A program made the translations under genes and the position numbers. Below, piece after piece: positions 44,301 to 55,285 of a stretch of DNA of 64,000 nucleotides (position 1 is its first letter; the number at the start of each line of letters is the position of its first letter). The stretch is taken from NCBI GenBank assembly GCA_028583605.1, contig CM053326.1:4828269-4892268 (forward strand). Direction: 5' to 3'. The stretch is from Dastarcus helophoroides (Eukaryota; Arthropoda; Insecta; Coleoptera; Bothrideridae). Below the pieces are notes generated by a model. The model ran no database searches and was not told the origin of the DNA. It saw nothing but the letters and a program-made list of their open reading frames with translations.

Positions 44301-45532
44301 ATTTTGGAAAATGACAAAAATTTTGAAAAATTCAAACATTTAAAAAAGGCAGGAATTTGCAACCAAGTGGGAATTAAAATAAAAGGTTGAAAATTTTCAA
44401 AAGGTGCAGATTTAAGAAAAGGTTAAAATCTTTAATAAAGAAAGTCGGAATTTGTTGACAAGGCAAAAATTTTCAAAATCATTCAAATTTCCAAAAAGAA
44501 GTCGAAATTTTGCAAAAGAAATTTTCAAAAGAAAAGGGTCGAAATTTAGTCGTAATTAAAAAAATATTAAAATTTGCAAAAGACTTGGGAATTTTTAACG
44601 AATTTACGAAATTTTAAAAAAGTTTAAATTTTAAATAGTTGTGAAATTTGCACTTCAATTTTCAATAAAAACCAAATTTTTTGAAACCAGAATATTGAAA
44701 ACAGGTGAAAATTATCAGGTAGATCGAGGTTTTTAAAACTAGAAATATTCATAAGTTAAAATTTTTGGTAGTTATAATTTTGAATCAAAGTTGAAAATTT
44801 TTTAAAAAGTTGAAATTTTAGGTCAAAAACATTAAAATTTTGAAAAAATGTCAAACATTTCATAAAATTTCAATATTTTCAAAAAAAAAACGAAATTTTG
44901 AAAAAATTTCGAAAATTAAGCAGTAACGAAATTTTCAACAAAAAATTAAAAAATAATCGAAACTGCAAAAAAATCGAAATTTTGAAAAATAGTTGACCTT
45001 GAAATAAAAACCAGTCGAAACTATTAAAAATCGAAATTTTCAATAAAAAAATTATGTTCTCAAAAAAAAATAATAACAAAGATGAAATTAGGAGAAAGTC
45101 AAATATTTAAAAAGTCAAAATTGCAGTTTTGAAAAAATTTACATTTTCATAATGTAAAAATTAAAAAAAATGTAATAATTAATTTAAAAAAAAATTACAA
45201 CAAGAAAGACACAACATCGAAAAATCCAAATATTTAGGAAAATACGGAAATTTTTAAAAGAGTATTCACATTTTTTCAAAAAAGTCAATACTTCAAAATA
45301 AAAAGGTCCAGATTAAAATAAAAAATCTAAATTTTGCAATACAGTCGAAATTTGGAAAAACAATCCAGCCTTTCAAAAAACGCGACATTATCAAAAGTTT
45401 TTATTGTCAAGTTTTCAAGGAAATCTAAAATTTTCGAAAAGTAACGTTTTGAAAAAGTCGAAATCTTAAAAATTTTAAAGCGTTAAACATTGTCGCAGCA
45501 CCCCCATTAGTTTTGGCTACGAGCCGCCACTG
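41309..45532. mobile_element. hAT-type non-autonomous element, 4.2 kb, copy 2
   Basis: Begins CAGTGGCGGCTGGCGTATAG, ends GAGCCGCCACTG, with a perfect 8-bp TSD GTTGCGGT (41301-41308, 45533-45540). The first and last few hundred bases align with copy 1 at 6681, but interiors differ by blocks over 1 kb. It contains tandem repeats such as TTCTTTTAAGTCGAAGATT (43500, 43710, 43998). No transposase. Purine-rich plus strand over most of its right half. Confidence 0.92.
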
Positions 45533-45610
45533 GTTGCGGTTGTACATATTTTCAATTTTAAGCACGTTTAACTGTTTAATTACAGAACATTTAATTTGTC
45601 ATTTGTCAAA

Positions 45611-46750
45611 GTTCGTATATTCTAGAAGTTTTCAACTCTAGGGTATGTAATTTAAGATTTTTATGAAAATTCTGAATTTAAATTTGAAATATCTAAACTA
45701 TTCTAAACTCAAAATTCCGATTTATTTTTTTATAAAATTTGGGTTTTTCTTGAAATTTGAACTCAAATTTAACTCAAAATTCAGAGTTTCAGCATGACAT
45801 TTTTAAACATGAAAAATAGAAAATATTTTTCTTCAATTTTAGACAAGATCACAGTAGTTACGTGTTGTAATATCGAAGAAAAAAAGACATCACATTTTCT
45901 AAATTAAGTTCAAAAATTAATTTTTGATTCGAAAAACTTTTAAAAACCAAAAAATAAGTCACCCGGAACTGAACCGAAAATCGAAAACCGGAAAAAACCG
46001 TTATTTTTGTCGAAACGAAAACTGGAACAGAACCGATTTTTTGCCGGAACGAAAACCGAAAACCGGTACTACAAAACTAGCGGTTCGAAGCTATGTTTCT
46101 AATAATAAGAATTTTTTTTTGAAAAATTGCCCTAAATTCAAAAAAATTTCAATTACTAAAATTAAATTAGATCCAAATAAAGTTGAAATTTCTAAACAAA
46201 TTTCGTTAAATATTTGAACTTTCACATTTAATTTGAAATTATTACATTTCTTTTAGAGAAGTAGAAATTGTGAAAAAAGTAGAAATGTCAAGTTTAACTT
46301 GAAAATTACAATAATTCGGAACCGAATTGTCAAGTCAAATTGTCTAATTTAAATTTTTTGAAAAAAAAAAACGAAAGGTACAAAAATAGTACAAAATTAT
46401 GGCATAGTCAGATTTGATTTTGAAGGTAGTCGTGGTTTTCACGTTGACCTAGGATCCGAATTGTAAATTGCCATTTTCAGTTTTTGGGTTGCGGTACAAA
46501 AATTTTTTTGAGCAGTACAAAAAGGTACAAATAGTACAAAATTCTGGTAACAATAATTTACTTTTCGGACGTGGTTGGATCTCAGGTCAATGGACATAAT
46601 ATACAATGGGATATCAATTTAGCATAAGCATATTTCTACAACTTTATATTATTTATTTTATTTCGTATTTTTCAATTATTTGTTTTAAACTTCTTGAGCA
46701 TCTCGAGAGGGGCACTTGCCCCTGGTGCCTCCCCCCTGGATCCGCCATTG
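45611..46750. other. AT-rich DNA ending in an old hAT-type terminus
   Basis: No gene. 45963-46090 repeats the CCGAAAACCGG-rich patch seen at 39284. 46723-46750 ends CTGGATCCGCCATTG, the inverse of a CAATGGCGGATCCAG hAT-type tip; its other end is not visible. The LINE at 46751 starts directly after it. Confidence 0.55.
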
Positions 46751-47189
46751 GTATGTTTATTTAAGACAAAAACGCAAATGTAATCTGATGATGTTTGGAG
46801 CATCTGAGAATTATCATTCGTCCAGAGAGGAACGAATCAACAAAGAAAAGTCCATGATATCTGCAATTATTGAACATTCCAACGTTCACCTTAATAGACC
46901 TAACGAATTAAAATCTCTTCGCTTAGGAAGATATATGCCGAATAAGACTCGAGCCATTAAGGTAATTTTGGAGAACGAAGATCAGGTTCGTCAGGTTATA
47001 AATATGGCAAAGAATTTGAGGTCACAGGAACAGTTTACTGGCATATTTGTATCGTACGATAAAACACCCAAACAAATTGAACAATATCGACGAGTTAAAT
47101 CGGAATTGGAAGAAAGAAAACATGCAGGTGAAACGAACATTAAAATCGCGTATACAAATGGTATTCCTACTATCAAGAATTTAAACTGA
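46751..47189 (+). pseudogene. LINE ORF1, C-terminal part
   Basis: Reads KSLRLGRYMPNKTRAIKVIL, then YDKTPKQIEQYRRVKSELEE and AGETNIKIAYTNGIP. This is the RRM-like domain typical of ORF1 proteins that bind LINE RNA. The N-terminus is missing through 5' truncation. ORF1 stops at 47187-47189, slightly past the ORF2 open frame. Confidence 0.82.
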
Positions 47190-50038
47190 GAGGTACATCC
47201 AATTACAATTCTGATATCAACTTTCACTGCTACTATCAAAATGTAAACGGGCTTAGAACGAAAGTACAAAACTTTTTCAATGCTGCGGCAATAGTTGAAT
47301 ACGACTGTGTGTTTATAACAGAGACTGGACTTTCTGAAGACATTCGCAGCCAAGAAGTACTACCTTCTTCTTATTTAGTATTTAGAACTGATCGTAATCT
47401 GGAAGCTACTGGACATCATAGAGGAGGTGGGGTGATGATTGCAGTTAAAAGCAACTTTAATATTACTAAACTCAATTTAATTGGTATTGCTGATGTGGTA
47501 CCTAGTATAGATATCATTGGATACGAGGTAATTGTTAATAGTACTGTTTTATTTGTTTTTGCTATTTATATCCCGCCTTCTACACCAACGGTAATTTATG
47601 AACTATTTTTTGATGCTTTTGAAAACTTAACGATTTTTCAAAAAAATTGTAAAATATTAATTTGTGGTGATTTCAATTTAAATAGATACACTACTGATCT
47701 AGGTGATACTAAGGTTAGATTAATAAAACATTTTATGGCATTCCTAGATATGAAGCAATATAATACGGTATTGAACGCAAACGGCAGAATGTTAGATTTG
47801 ATCATTGGAAATTTCAGTTGTGAGGTTAGTAGGGACGAATTACCATTTGTTACAGAAGATTTTCATCATCCATAATTAATTATGAACTTTCAGTTGAATA
47901 CAACTCGTACAGAGAATTTTTCTTTCAATACGGACTGTAGGGCGTATAACTTCAGGCGAGCTAATTTTCCTTAATTATACAATCAAATATACCACACTGA
48001 GTGGTCACAATTGCAATCCTACATAGATGTTAATGACGCATGTGAAACTTTTTATACAATATTATACGGAATTATGGATGAATGTGTGCCAAAATACAGA
48101 AAAAAGAATAGAACTTTTCCACCCTGGTTTACTACAAAAATTAAGAACACGCTGCGATGTAAAGAAGTTGCTTATAAGAATTTTAAAAAATTTGAAAATG
48201 ATCATTACCTTAATCAGTATAAAACTCTAAGGGCAGAAGTTAAGCGGCAAATGGATTCTGCTTACCAAAATCACATTTCAATAGCGGAAGATGAAATCAC
48301 ACGGAATCCAACTAAATTTTGGTCATTTGTGCAATTGAAAAGGAGTCGCTCTCGAATTCCTAGAAGTATGATTATGGATAACGAAACTATCGACTCACCA
48401 CAAGCAGTAGTGGATGGTTTTGCAAAATACTTTGCTAGTGTTTACATAAATTCCAATCCAGAAAATATTAATAAAGATTTTTCATTTTCATCCAGTAAAA
48501 TCAACTTAATACGAATTACAGAAGATGATATCTTGCAATCAATAAAAAAATTGAAAAATAAGATGACCGCTGGCATAGATAACATTCCTAACGTAGTGAT
48601 TAAAGACTGTGCTAACGTGTTTGCATCTCCACTATGTATTTTGTACAATCTTATTATAAAAACCAATAAATTTCCGGATATATGGAAAACTACTAGAATA
48701 TGTCCGATCCTAAAATCAGGAGATGCATCGATGATTAAAAATTATAGAGCTGTAGCTATTTTATGTAATTTTGCTAAGGTATTTGAAATGATTTTATATA
48801 ATAACATTTACACCCATGTCAGTCCAGTAATATCACCAAATCAACATGGTTTTATGTTAAAAAGATCAACAGTCACAAATTTAGCAACCATAAGTGACTT
48901 TATATGCGACAATTTGGATCTAGGAGGGCAAGTTGATGTAGTTTACACAGATATACAGAAAGCTTTTGATCAAATAGATCATTATTTACTACTATCCAAG
49001 TTAAAGGGTTTTGGTTTCACTGAGGATTTAATATTACTGTTCACATCCTACCTGTCTTCCAGAAAACAATTTGTCGAATATGGAAGCCAAAAATCTCAGA
49101 GATATATAACAACTTCCGGAGTTCCACAGGGATCAAATCTAGGCCCATTACTCTTTTTAATTTTTATTAATGACATAACTTCTGTCATTGAATGCGATCA
49201 TTTGCTATTTGCAGACGATCTAAAAATCTACAATAACATTACTAATATTAGCGATTGCTTTTACTTACAAGAACAACTAAATAGAATTTTAAGCTGGTGC
49301 AATAATAATTTCTTAAAATTAAATATATCCAAATGCAAAACAGTAACTTTTACTCGCAAACGGAATTATATATTATTCGACTATAATATCAGTAATTACA
49401 CCCTGGAAAGATGCTCCGAACTGAAAGATCTGGGAGTTGTATTCGACGACAAACTTAGCTTTTCGAGCCATATCTATCATACCACTAAATCCGCTAACAA
49501 GTTACTTGGTTTTTTTAGGCGAAACTGGAATTGTTTTTCAAATATTAGAAGTTTGCAAGTACTGTATTTTTCGTATATTAGATCTAAGTTAGAATATGCA
49601 ACTTTGATATGGTATCCTATTTACCAAAATAATATAGGGCTAATTGAGTCGACTCAAAGAAAATTTTTGAAATTTATGTTTTTCAAGTCCCAGGGTTTTT
49701 ATCCTGATAGAGGTATTGACACTAGAATTTTGCTAGATATGTTTAACATGAATTCTTTATGCAATAGGAGAAATTGTATTGTATTAACGTTTTTATATAA
49801 CCTACTGCATAATAATATTGACTGTATGTCTTTGATTAATAAGATTTGTTTTTTGGTTCCTCGGCAGAATTCTCGTGGAAATAACTGTTTTTATTGTCGA
49901 AATTTCCGTACTAACATTATGCGTAGATCACCAATATATAACATGTGTAATGTATTCAATAGCATTTCGAATTATTGTGATATTAATTATGACCAATTAA
50001 AAACTATAATCAGCACATATCTGGAAAGCCGAATATAA
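47190..50038 (+). pseudogene. LINE ORF2: endonuclease and reverse transcriptase, two in-frame stops
   Basis: The endonuclease opens FHCYYQNVNGLRTKVQNFF and has ITETGLS, HHRGGGVMIAVK, ICGDFNLNRYTT. Two in-frame TAA codons (47873-47875, 47972-47974) follow. The same frame stays open from 48011 to 50038. RT motifs: YRAVAILCNFAKVFE, YTDIQKAFDQIDHYL, SGVPQGSNLGPLLFLIF, LLFADDLKIY. The C-terminal Cys region CFYCRNFRTN is near 49893. Jockey-like order; subclade not assigned. Confidence 0.9.
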
Positions 50039-50163
50039 TTTTAGATACATATACATTAATGTTCTGTACCGTATAATTTCATTTACTTTTGTATTTTAAT
50101 AGTTTAAATGTTTCCTGTAATTGGGTGTGTACCTGTTGGAAATAAACGTGTTATTTATTTATT

Positions 50164-51188
50164 AATCACCAGATTTTTCGTTATTTTGAAAGGGGTATAA
50201 CAACTTCAAAAATGTCTTAAAAATTTTATGGTTGTGATGTCCATTTGCTATTAACATTATGATTCGAAATAGGCTTTCGCTTTCAAACAAATTTTAAATT
50301 TTGTTGCATTGTGGTCAAAGGAATAGTAAGATGTGTAAATTATGGTACTAGAAATAAAATTTTTATTGAATTAAGTAATACAATTTTTTTTCGATGTATC
50401 TGTCAGATGGACCAAAAAGGAGTTCTCCCAGATTTAATAAATTTGTCTTAATTCAAGAATAAGTTATAGAATCGATTATTAATTACAATTAATAATAATT
50501 ATTAATAGCAAACGGTTATTGGTCCGAGTTCGTATGAAGTATTACAGATTAGTTATTTCTTTTCCTGTCTAATTAAATTTAATGATTTTAAGTGAAGTAT
50601 ACCATCGAGGGTGCCTTTATTCATTCTTTTGGCTAAACAGTTATTTAAACCAATTATAATTAATGAGACAATTGGTTATTGTTAATTAAAGTTTCAACAC
50701 TAAACGCTCCAGAATAGCGACGAATTGGCTTCGTAAGCCCGAGAGTCATGTTACTGTGTTCTGTAATGACGAATCATGCTTTAACTAAATTGAGGTAATG
50801 AGATTCAGAGTTCACTAACAAACATTCAATACAATTCCAACTTTCAACGGTCCTTCAGTGTTTCCCATCGGATGATGCAGCTGGATGACATCCCAACTTT
50901 TTAATAAGATCGTTATTTTAAAATTGAATCGGGTTTTAAGTTTGGCAAAGTCAGGCTCCAGGCTTAGCCTATTATTATGTATAACCGGAATACTACTACA
51001 AAATTACATATTTTATGATACCTTTTGTTAGACGAACTTATTGAACGTTGAAAGAAATTTCAAATTTTAAGGACGAATATTAATATTAATTAACATCAGC
51101 GATTAATAGAAATACTACGCCGTTTCAAGAATCTGTTGTGTCTTTCATAGAATCATATGTTGTTAACTTTCTTCCATCGGGCTACGTA
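50164..51188. other. Intergenic DNA, no gene seen
   Basis: About 1 kb of AT-rich sequence with TTAATTATTAATAATT stretches. No ORF, RNA gene or terminus supported. Confidence 0.55.
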
Positions 51189-52062
51189 GTGCAGTTCAAT
51201 TTTGAATGAAAAAGGTCCTCTTGTTTATTTTATATAACTCATCAGTTTTTGAGTTATTTGCTTTTTAAACATTCAGCGTAAAGACTCCTAAGCCCCGTTA
51301 TTACTTTGACTTTTTTCAATTAGGCTTGTGTCAGCACTTATCAATTTTTCGTGTAAAGAAATATTTGACCAATTTACTGTCACTAACAACAAGTAAAAGT
51401 GTTCATTGTATTTTTCTAATTTACTTAGTATTATTTGTAGTAGACATCCTAAAATAAGAAAATGCCACGACATAATGAAATTTCTAGCAGTGAAATGCGT
51501 TGTGTTTTTGCTCAGTCAAATTATAGTGGACTTGGTGCAGCCAGAAGGTATTTAGAATTATACCCAAATCGAAGACAACCCAATCACAAACTGTTCAGAC
51601 GTATTTACACCCGCCTAGGCGAAACAGGGTGTTTTCGTCCTAAAAGCTTAAATGGTGCTAGAAAAACTATCAACGTCGATGATGAAGAAGAGGTTTTAGT
51701 TCGTATTTCGGAAAATCCAGATATCAGTACTCGTCGGTTAAGTGCGGCAACAGGAATAAGCCGATCGTCTATCTGAAGAATTTTAAAGAAAGATAATCTC
51801 CGTCCATACTACTATACTCCTGTCCAAAATTTGTTACCTCAAGATTTACCAGTTCGCCTACAGTTAGTTCAATTTATGCTAGGTAAACAAACCAAAAACC
51901 CGGATTTTCTTAATAACCTCCTTTTTTCACCGATGAGGTGACGTTTACTAGACGATGTGTTTTTAATTGGAAAAACAATCATTTGTGGGAATCCGAAAAT
52001 CTACATGCTCTAAAGGAACGACATTTTCATCATGATTCAACTGAGATAATAAGCCTTGTATA

Positions 52063-53194
52063 CAGGGTGTTACAAAAGTCCGGGCCGCTACTTCAGGAGC
52101 ATATTCTACACATTAAAATATGAAAAATGTTGAAATACATTTTTTTCTTTAAATTGCCTCCTAACGGAGATATGACCATTTAAAGATGGCGCCCCTAAAG
52201 TGGTTTTTTTTACTACAAAAAGTTAACGGTTAGTAGCAAAGTCATGAAATTGGGCAAGCAGTAAAGAATTGGATTAGGCATATTCTCATGTAACATATTT
52301 TTTAAATAAGCAGTAGCGTGGTGTGTAGGGGGTTGCCCGCGATTATTTTTTGCCGTAACTTTTTTGTATTGCAATATTTCGACACAAAAGTGCCATAATC
52401 GTAAAAAGCAACATTTTTTATACAAAAAAGATACTCTTTCTCAAAGTCGCTAAAAGTAACCGTTTCCGAGAAAAAAGCATTTAAGCACGATTACAATTTC
52501 AAGCCCGTACATTAAATGCATATCGGCCATTTCTTGATTTGAATAGTCCATTTTATCAAAATAATGAAAAGTTAAAAACTACTACACTTACTATTGACAA
52601 CAAAAACTGCTAAAGTTTACAGCTTACGACCAAATTTTAACAGTGACACAACGTCAATCTCTGGCAAATATTGTCAAGTACAATTGTTTTCTTTACGATC
52701 AGTTTGCATGACCAGCTTATTTTTTCTTATTCAAATTAGTTAGAATTTCGAAGACGGGATAGGATTATTTAAACGCCTTTTTCTCGGAAAACGGTTACTT
52801 TTAGCGACTTTGAGAAAAAGTACCTTTTTTGTATAAAAAATGTTGCTTTTTACGATTATGGGACTTTTGTGTCGAAATATTGCAATACAAAAAAGTTACG
52901 GCAAAAAATAATCGCGGGCAACCCCCTACACACCACGCTACTGCTTATTTAAACAATATGTTACATGAGAATATGCCTAATCCAATTCTTTAACTGCTTG
53001 CCCAATTTCATGACTTTGCTACTAACCGTTAACTTTTTGTAGTAAAATAACCACTTTAGGGGCGTCCATCTTTAAATGGTCATATCTCCGTTAAGAGGCA
53101 ATTTAAAGAAAAAAATGTATTTTACAACATTTTTCATATTTTAATGTGTAGAATATGCTCCTGAAGTAGCGGCCCGGACTTTTGTAACACCCTG
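52063..53194. mobile_element. Foldback MITE, ~420-bp inverted arms, TA target
   Basis: Ends CAGGGTGTTAC...GTAACACCCTG, TA on both sides (52061-52062, 53195-53196). Arms 52063-52484 and about 52774-53194 are nearly identical inverted copies, separated by about 290 bp. The paralogous site in copy 1 (about 40770) lacks it and reads CCTTGTATATACGA, confirming the insertion. TA target and tip suggest Tc1/mariner-type mobilisation. No ORF. Confidence 0.9.
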
Positions 53195-53440
53195 TATACG
53201 AGTATATACAAGTTTATTACGATGCAATTGAAATCCAATTTCATTAGAATCTAATGAGAACTAGACTGCAATTGCAATGTTCACGCAGATGAGGCAAAGC
53301 TTGTATCACGGGTTGCATCGCAACATCCATAGATACAAACGTCCTCGGCTGTGACCTTTACTTTCATCTTGTTTTGACAAACGACCAATTAAATATTGTG
53401 TAATTAAACAGTTAAACGTGCTTAGAATTGAAAATATGTA

Positions 53441-53495
53441 CAACCGCAACCATAGACTAGTTTCGGCCTTCCTTGGCCTCACCAGCATGGTACTT
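53441..53495 (-). ncRNA. Hammerhead core, A6 mutated
   Basis: Minus strand reads CTGGTGA-GGCC-AAGGAA-GGCC-GAAACTAGTC. The A to G change in CTGATGA hits an invariant core position, so it should be inactive. The arms still match the other copies. Confidence 0.65.
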
Positions 53496-53527
53496 ATACG
53501 ACTGACTAACGGCTTTAAGTTGGAAGT

Positions 53528-53592
53528 GTACCACCGTACCATGCTGATGAGGCCAAGGAAGGCCGAAATTAGTCTATGGTTGCGGTTGTACA
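53528..53592 (+). ncRNA. Hammerhead ribozyme core, near-consensus
   Basis: CTGATGA (53544-53550), GGCC-AAGGAA-GGCC, GAAATTAGTC (53565-53574). Stem I arms ACCATG / TATGGT pair (one wobble), with outer ACC.. / GGTTGT pairing weaker. The core is intact; stem III has one change from the ACTAGU palindrome. Confidence 0.72.
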
Positions 53593-53812
53593 TATTTTCA
53601 ATTTTAAGCACGTTTAACTGTTTAATTACAGACCATTTAATTGGTCGTTTGTCAAAGCATGAATTCAAGGTAAATATTTGGTGTGGTGTGATATCTGGTT
53701 TCTTTATTGCTCCTTTTGAGCTTCCTCCTAATCTGAACGGGCCCCTCCATTTAAACTTCCTTGAACAAAATTTAAACACACTACTAGAAGGTGTACCACC
53801 ATAAGGCGGAAC

Positions 53813-54456
53813 CAGAGACTAAATAGACTGAACCTAACACGGTAAGCAGTGAAGCCAGTTGAAAGCCTGGCTAAAGCCTAGCTCCATCTATCTCGTAACG
53901 CTCTCTTATTATTTGATAGACCTTTGCGAAGATAACATCGGCTTTTTTTTTTAAGAAAATGGACTGTAAATATGAGGAAGTGCATTGTGGATCATTGTTG
54001 AAACCTCAGTGAACACATTAGTGAAGGAAAATCAAGAGTTTCATTCTTTGGGTAGGTAGAAATAAAATATATAAATATTCAATTATCGGCGTGCGCGCGT
54101 CGCCATTTCACCGCAATCATGACGTGTTTACAGCACCGGCTTAACAATATTGTACACAGGCGTCGCGTATTGAAAGAAAATTATTTTACTATTAAACCAA
54201 GATGTCTTTGAAAATAGTTCTCCTGAACTTTTACCAAAAAGCACTTATAAAAATTATCCTAGTTGGTCCAAAAGCCCCTAATTCTAAAGTTTCATCTAAA
54301 TCGTTAGAACCGTTACGCGGCAAGTTTCGTATTTATAAATTTTACTTAATCCGACCATATCAAAGAGTAGTGGAATGCACCTCCCCACTTCCCCGGATTT
54401 TAGTTTCAACTGTACGCATGAGACAACATTGAAACGTTCAGTCTATTTAGTCTCTG
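53813..54456. mobile_element. hAT-type MITE, 644 bp
   Basis: Perfect inverted tips CAGAGACTAAATAGACTGAA flanked by a perfect 8-bp TSD GGCGGAAC (53805-53812, 54457-54464). Its removal rejoins the transposase blocks (with a one-base shift). No transposase inside. Confidence 0.92.
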
Positions 54457-54994
54457 GGCGGAACATGTGGTTTATGCAGGACGGTGCGCCGCCACATTTT
54501 TCTCTACCAATACGCCAATACCTCAATGAACATTTTCTTCACCGGTGGATTGGGCGTGACAGTAAATGTGTTTGGCCACCTAGAAGTTCAGATTTAAACC
54601 CTCTAGACTTCTCAATATGGTCACAAATGAAGGACAAGCTTTACAAAGAAACAATAAATTTCATCGAAGAACTATGACAGAAAATTCAAGAACCTGCTAA
54701 TATTATTAAAAATAATCAAGAAATGTTATTTAATATTCAAAGATCTTTAAGGATACGTGTATTGAAGTGGAAGGCGGTCATTTTCAGCATTTACTTTAAA
54801 GTTTTCTTTTATTACTGGTACTGATTGTTATTTGTCGCCTTTACTGTTGTTACCTCGCATAGTAATAATTTAAAAGAATAAATTCATTTTGCAACAAACA
54901 AATTTATCGAATGTTTAAAATGCAAATAACTTAAAAACTGATTGAGTTACATGAAATAATAAGAGTACCTTTTTTATTTCAAAATTGAACTGCC

Positions 54995-55285
54995 TTTTAG
55001 ATTTTTTAGTCATTTTAGCCATAACTCATTAGTTAAAAATATGTTGTAATTTACTTAAGTAACAGGGTGTAACTAAGCGCCCTGTATAAATAGTGCAAAA
55101 CTCAGCATTAAATTCGTAAATCTTATGCCAAAAAAAACACTAAGTTGTCAATTATTCAGACGATACTGCTTAAAATCAAAAAATTATTAGGAAGTTTCAA
55201 ATTAAAATTTCAACTTTGAACACCCTGTAAACCTGCAACATTTGTATGAGGCATGTTAGCTTAATCACCATATTTTGGTGTGTAG
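54995..55285. other. Spacer with CAGGGTG-type tips
   Basis: 55062-55090 reads TAACAGGGTGT...CGCCCTGTATA and 55217-55230 GAACACCCTGTA. These are tips of TA-flanked transposons, possibly the decayed outer end of the DD41D element. No gene. Confidence 0.4.

Larger units (their letters stand above)
40757..45610 (-). mobile_element. Hammerhead-bearing inverted-repeat element, copy 1 (Penelope-like?), split by hAT
   Basis: Starts CTGAGATAATAGGCCTTGTA and ends ATTTGTCAAAG; TTCGTATA (or TGTCAAAGTTCGTATA) flanks both sides as a TSD. Without the hAT insertion and its TSD copy it is about 622 bp. Arms at about 40944-41093 and 41232-41308 + 45541-45610 are inverted copies, each with a hammerhead core pointing outwards into its arm. 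The outer 190 bp (40757-40943) is present on one side only. No RT. The layout resembles inverted Penelope pLTRs; the family is inferred from the ribozyme and the long, variable TSD. Confidence 0.62.
46751..50163 (+). mobile_element. Non-LTR retrotransposon (APE-type), almost full coding part
   Basis: A 5'-truncated ORF1, then ORF2 (endonuclease, RT, C-terminal domain), a 120-bp 3'UTR and a tail of ATTTATTTATTA. Only two nonsense codons were found in ORF2, so it is fairly young. It lies outside the ubinuclein gene, upstream of its start. Confidence 0.9.
52038..53662 (-). mobile_element. Hammerhead-bearing inverted-repeat element, copy 2
   Basis: Same ends as copy 1 (CTGAGATAATAAGCCTTGTA ... 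TTTGTCAAAG), flanked by CATGATTCAA / CATGAATTCAA as TSD within the transposase. Without the nested MITE it is about 490 bp. It lacks about 140 bp of the centre present in copy 1. Two opposed hammerhead cores are at 53441-53495 (minus) and 53528-53590 (plus). Confidence 0.65.
51462..54690 (+). pseudogene. DD41D mariner-like transposase in three blocks
   Basis: Block 1 (51462-52037) starts MPRHNEISSSEMRCVFAQSN, an insect HTH, with TGA replacing Trp at 51774-51776 and a frameshift near 51925; D1 is TDEVTFTR. Block 2 (about 53663-53804) has VNIWCGVISG and ELPPNLNGPLHLNFLEQ. Block 3 (54457-54675) has NMWFMQDGAPPHFS (D2) and WPPRSSDLNPLDF (D3). I count 41 residues between D2 and D3, the rosa/DD41D spacing. 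Confidence 0.82.
51189..54994 (+). mobile_element. mariner-like DD41D transposon, split by two insertions
   Basis: Inverted subterminal repeats (51189-51274 and 54909-54994, GCAGTTCAATTTTGAA and inverse) bracket a plus-strand transposase. Exact outer ends are unclear. Insertions: the hammerhead element 52038-53662 and a hAT MITE 53813-54456. Confidence 0.75.

Noticed and set aside
53306..53804. Overlapping ORFs of 157 aa (minus) and 128 aa (plus) sharing LWLRLYIFSILSTFNCLIT
   Set aside because: Shared text arises because both read the inverted hammerhead arms; only the last ~48 codons of the plus ORF (from 53663) are real transposase.
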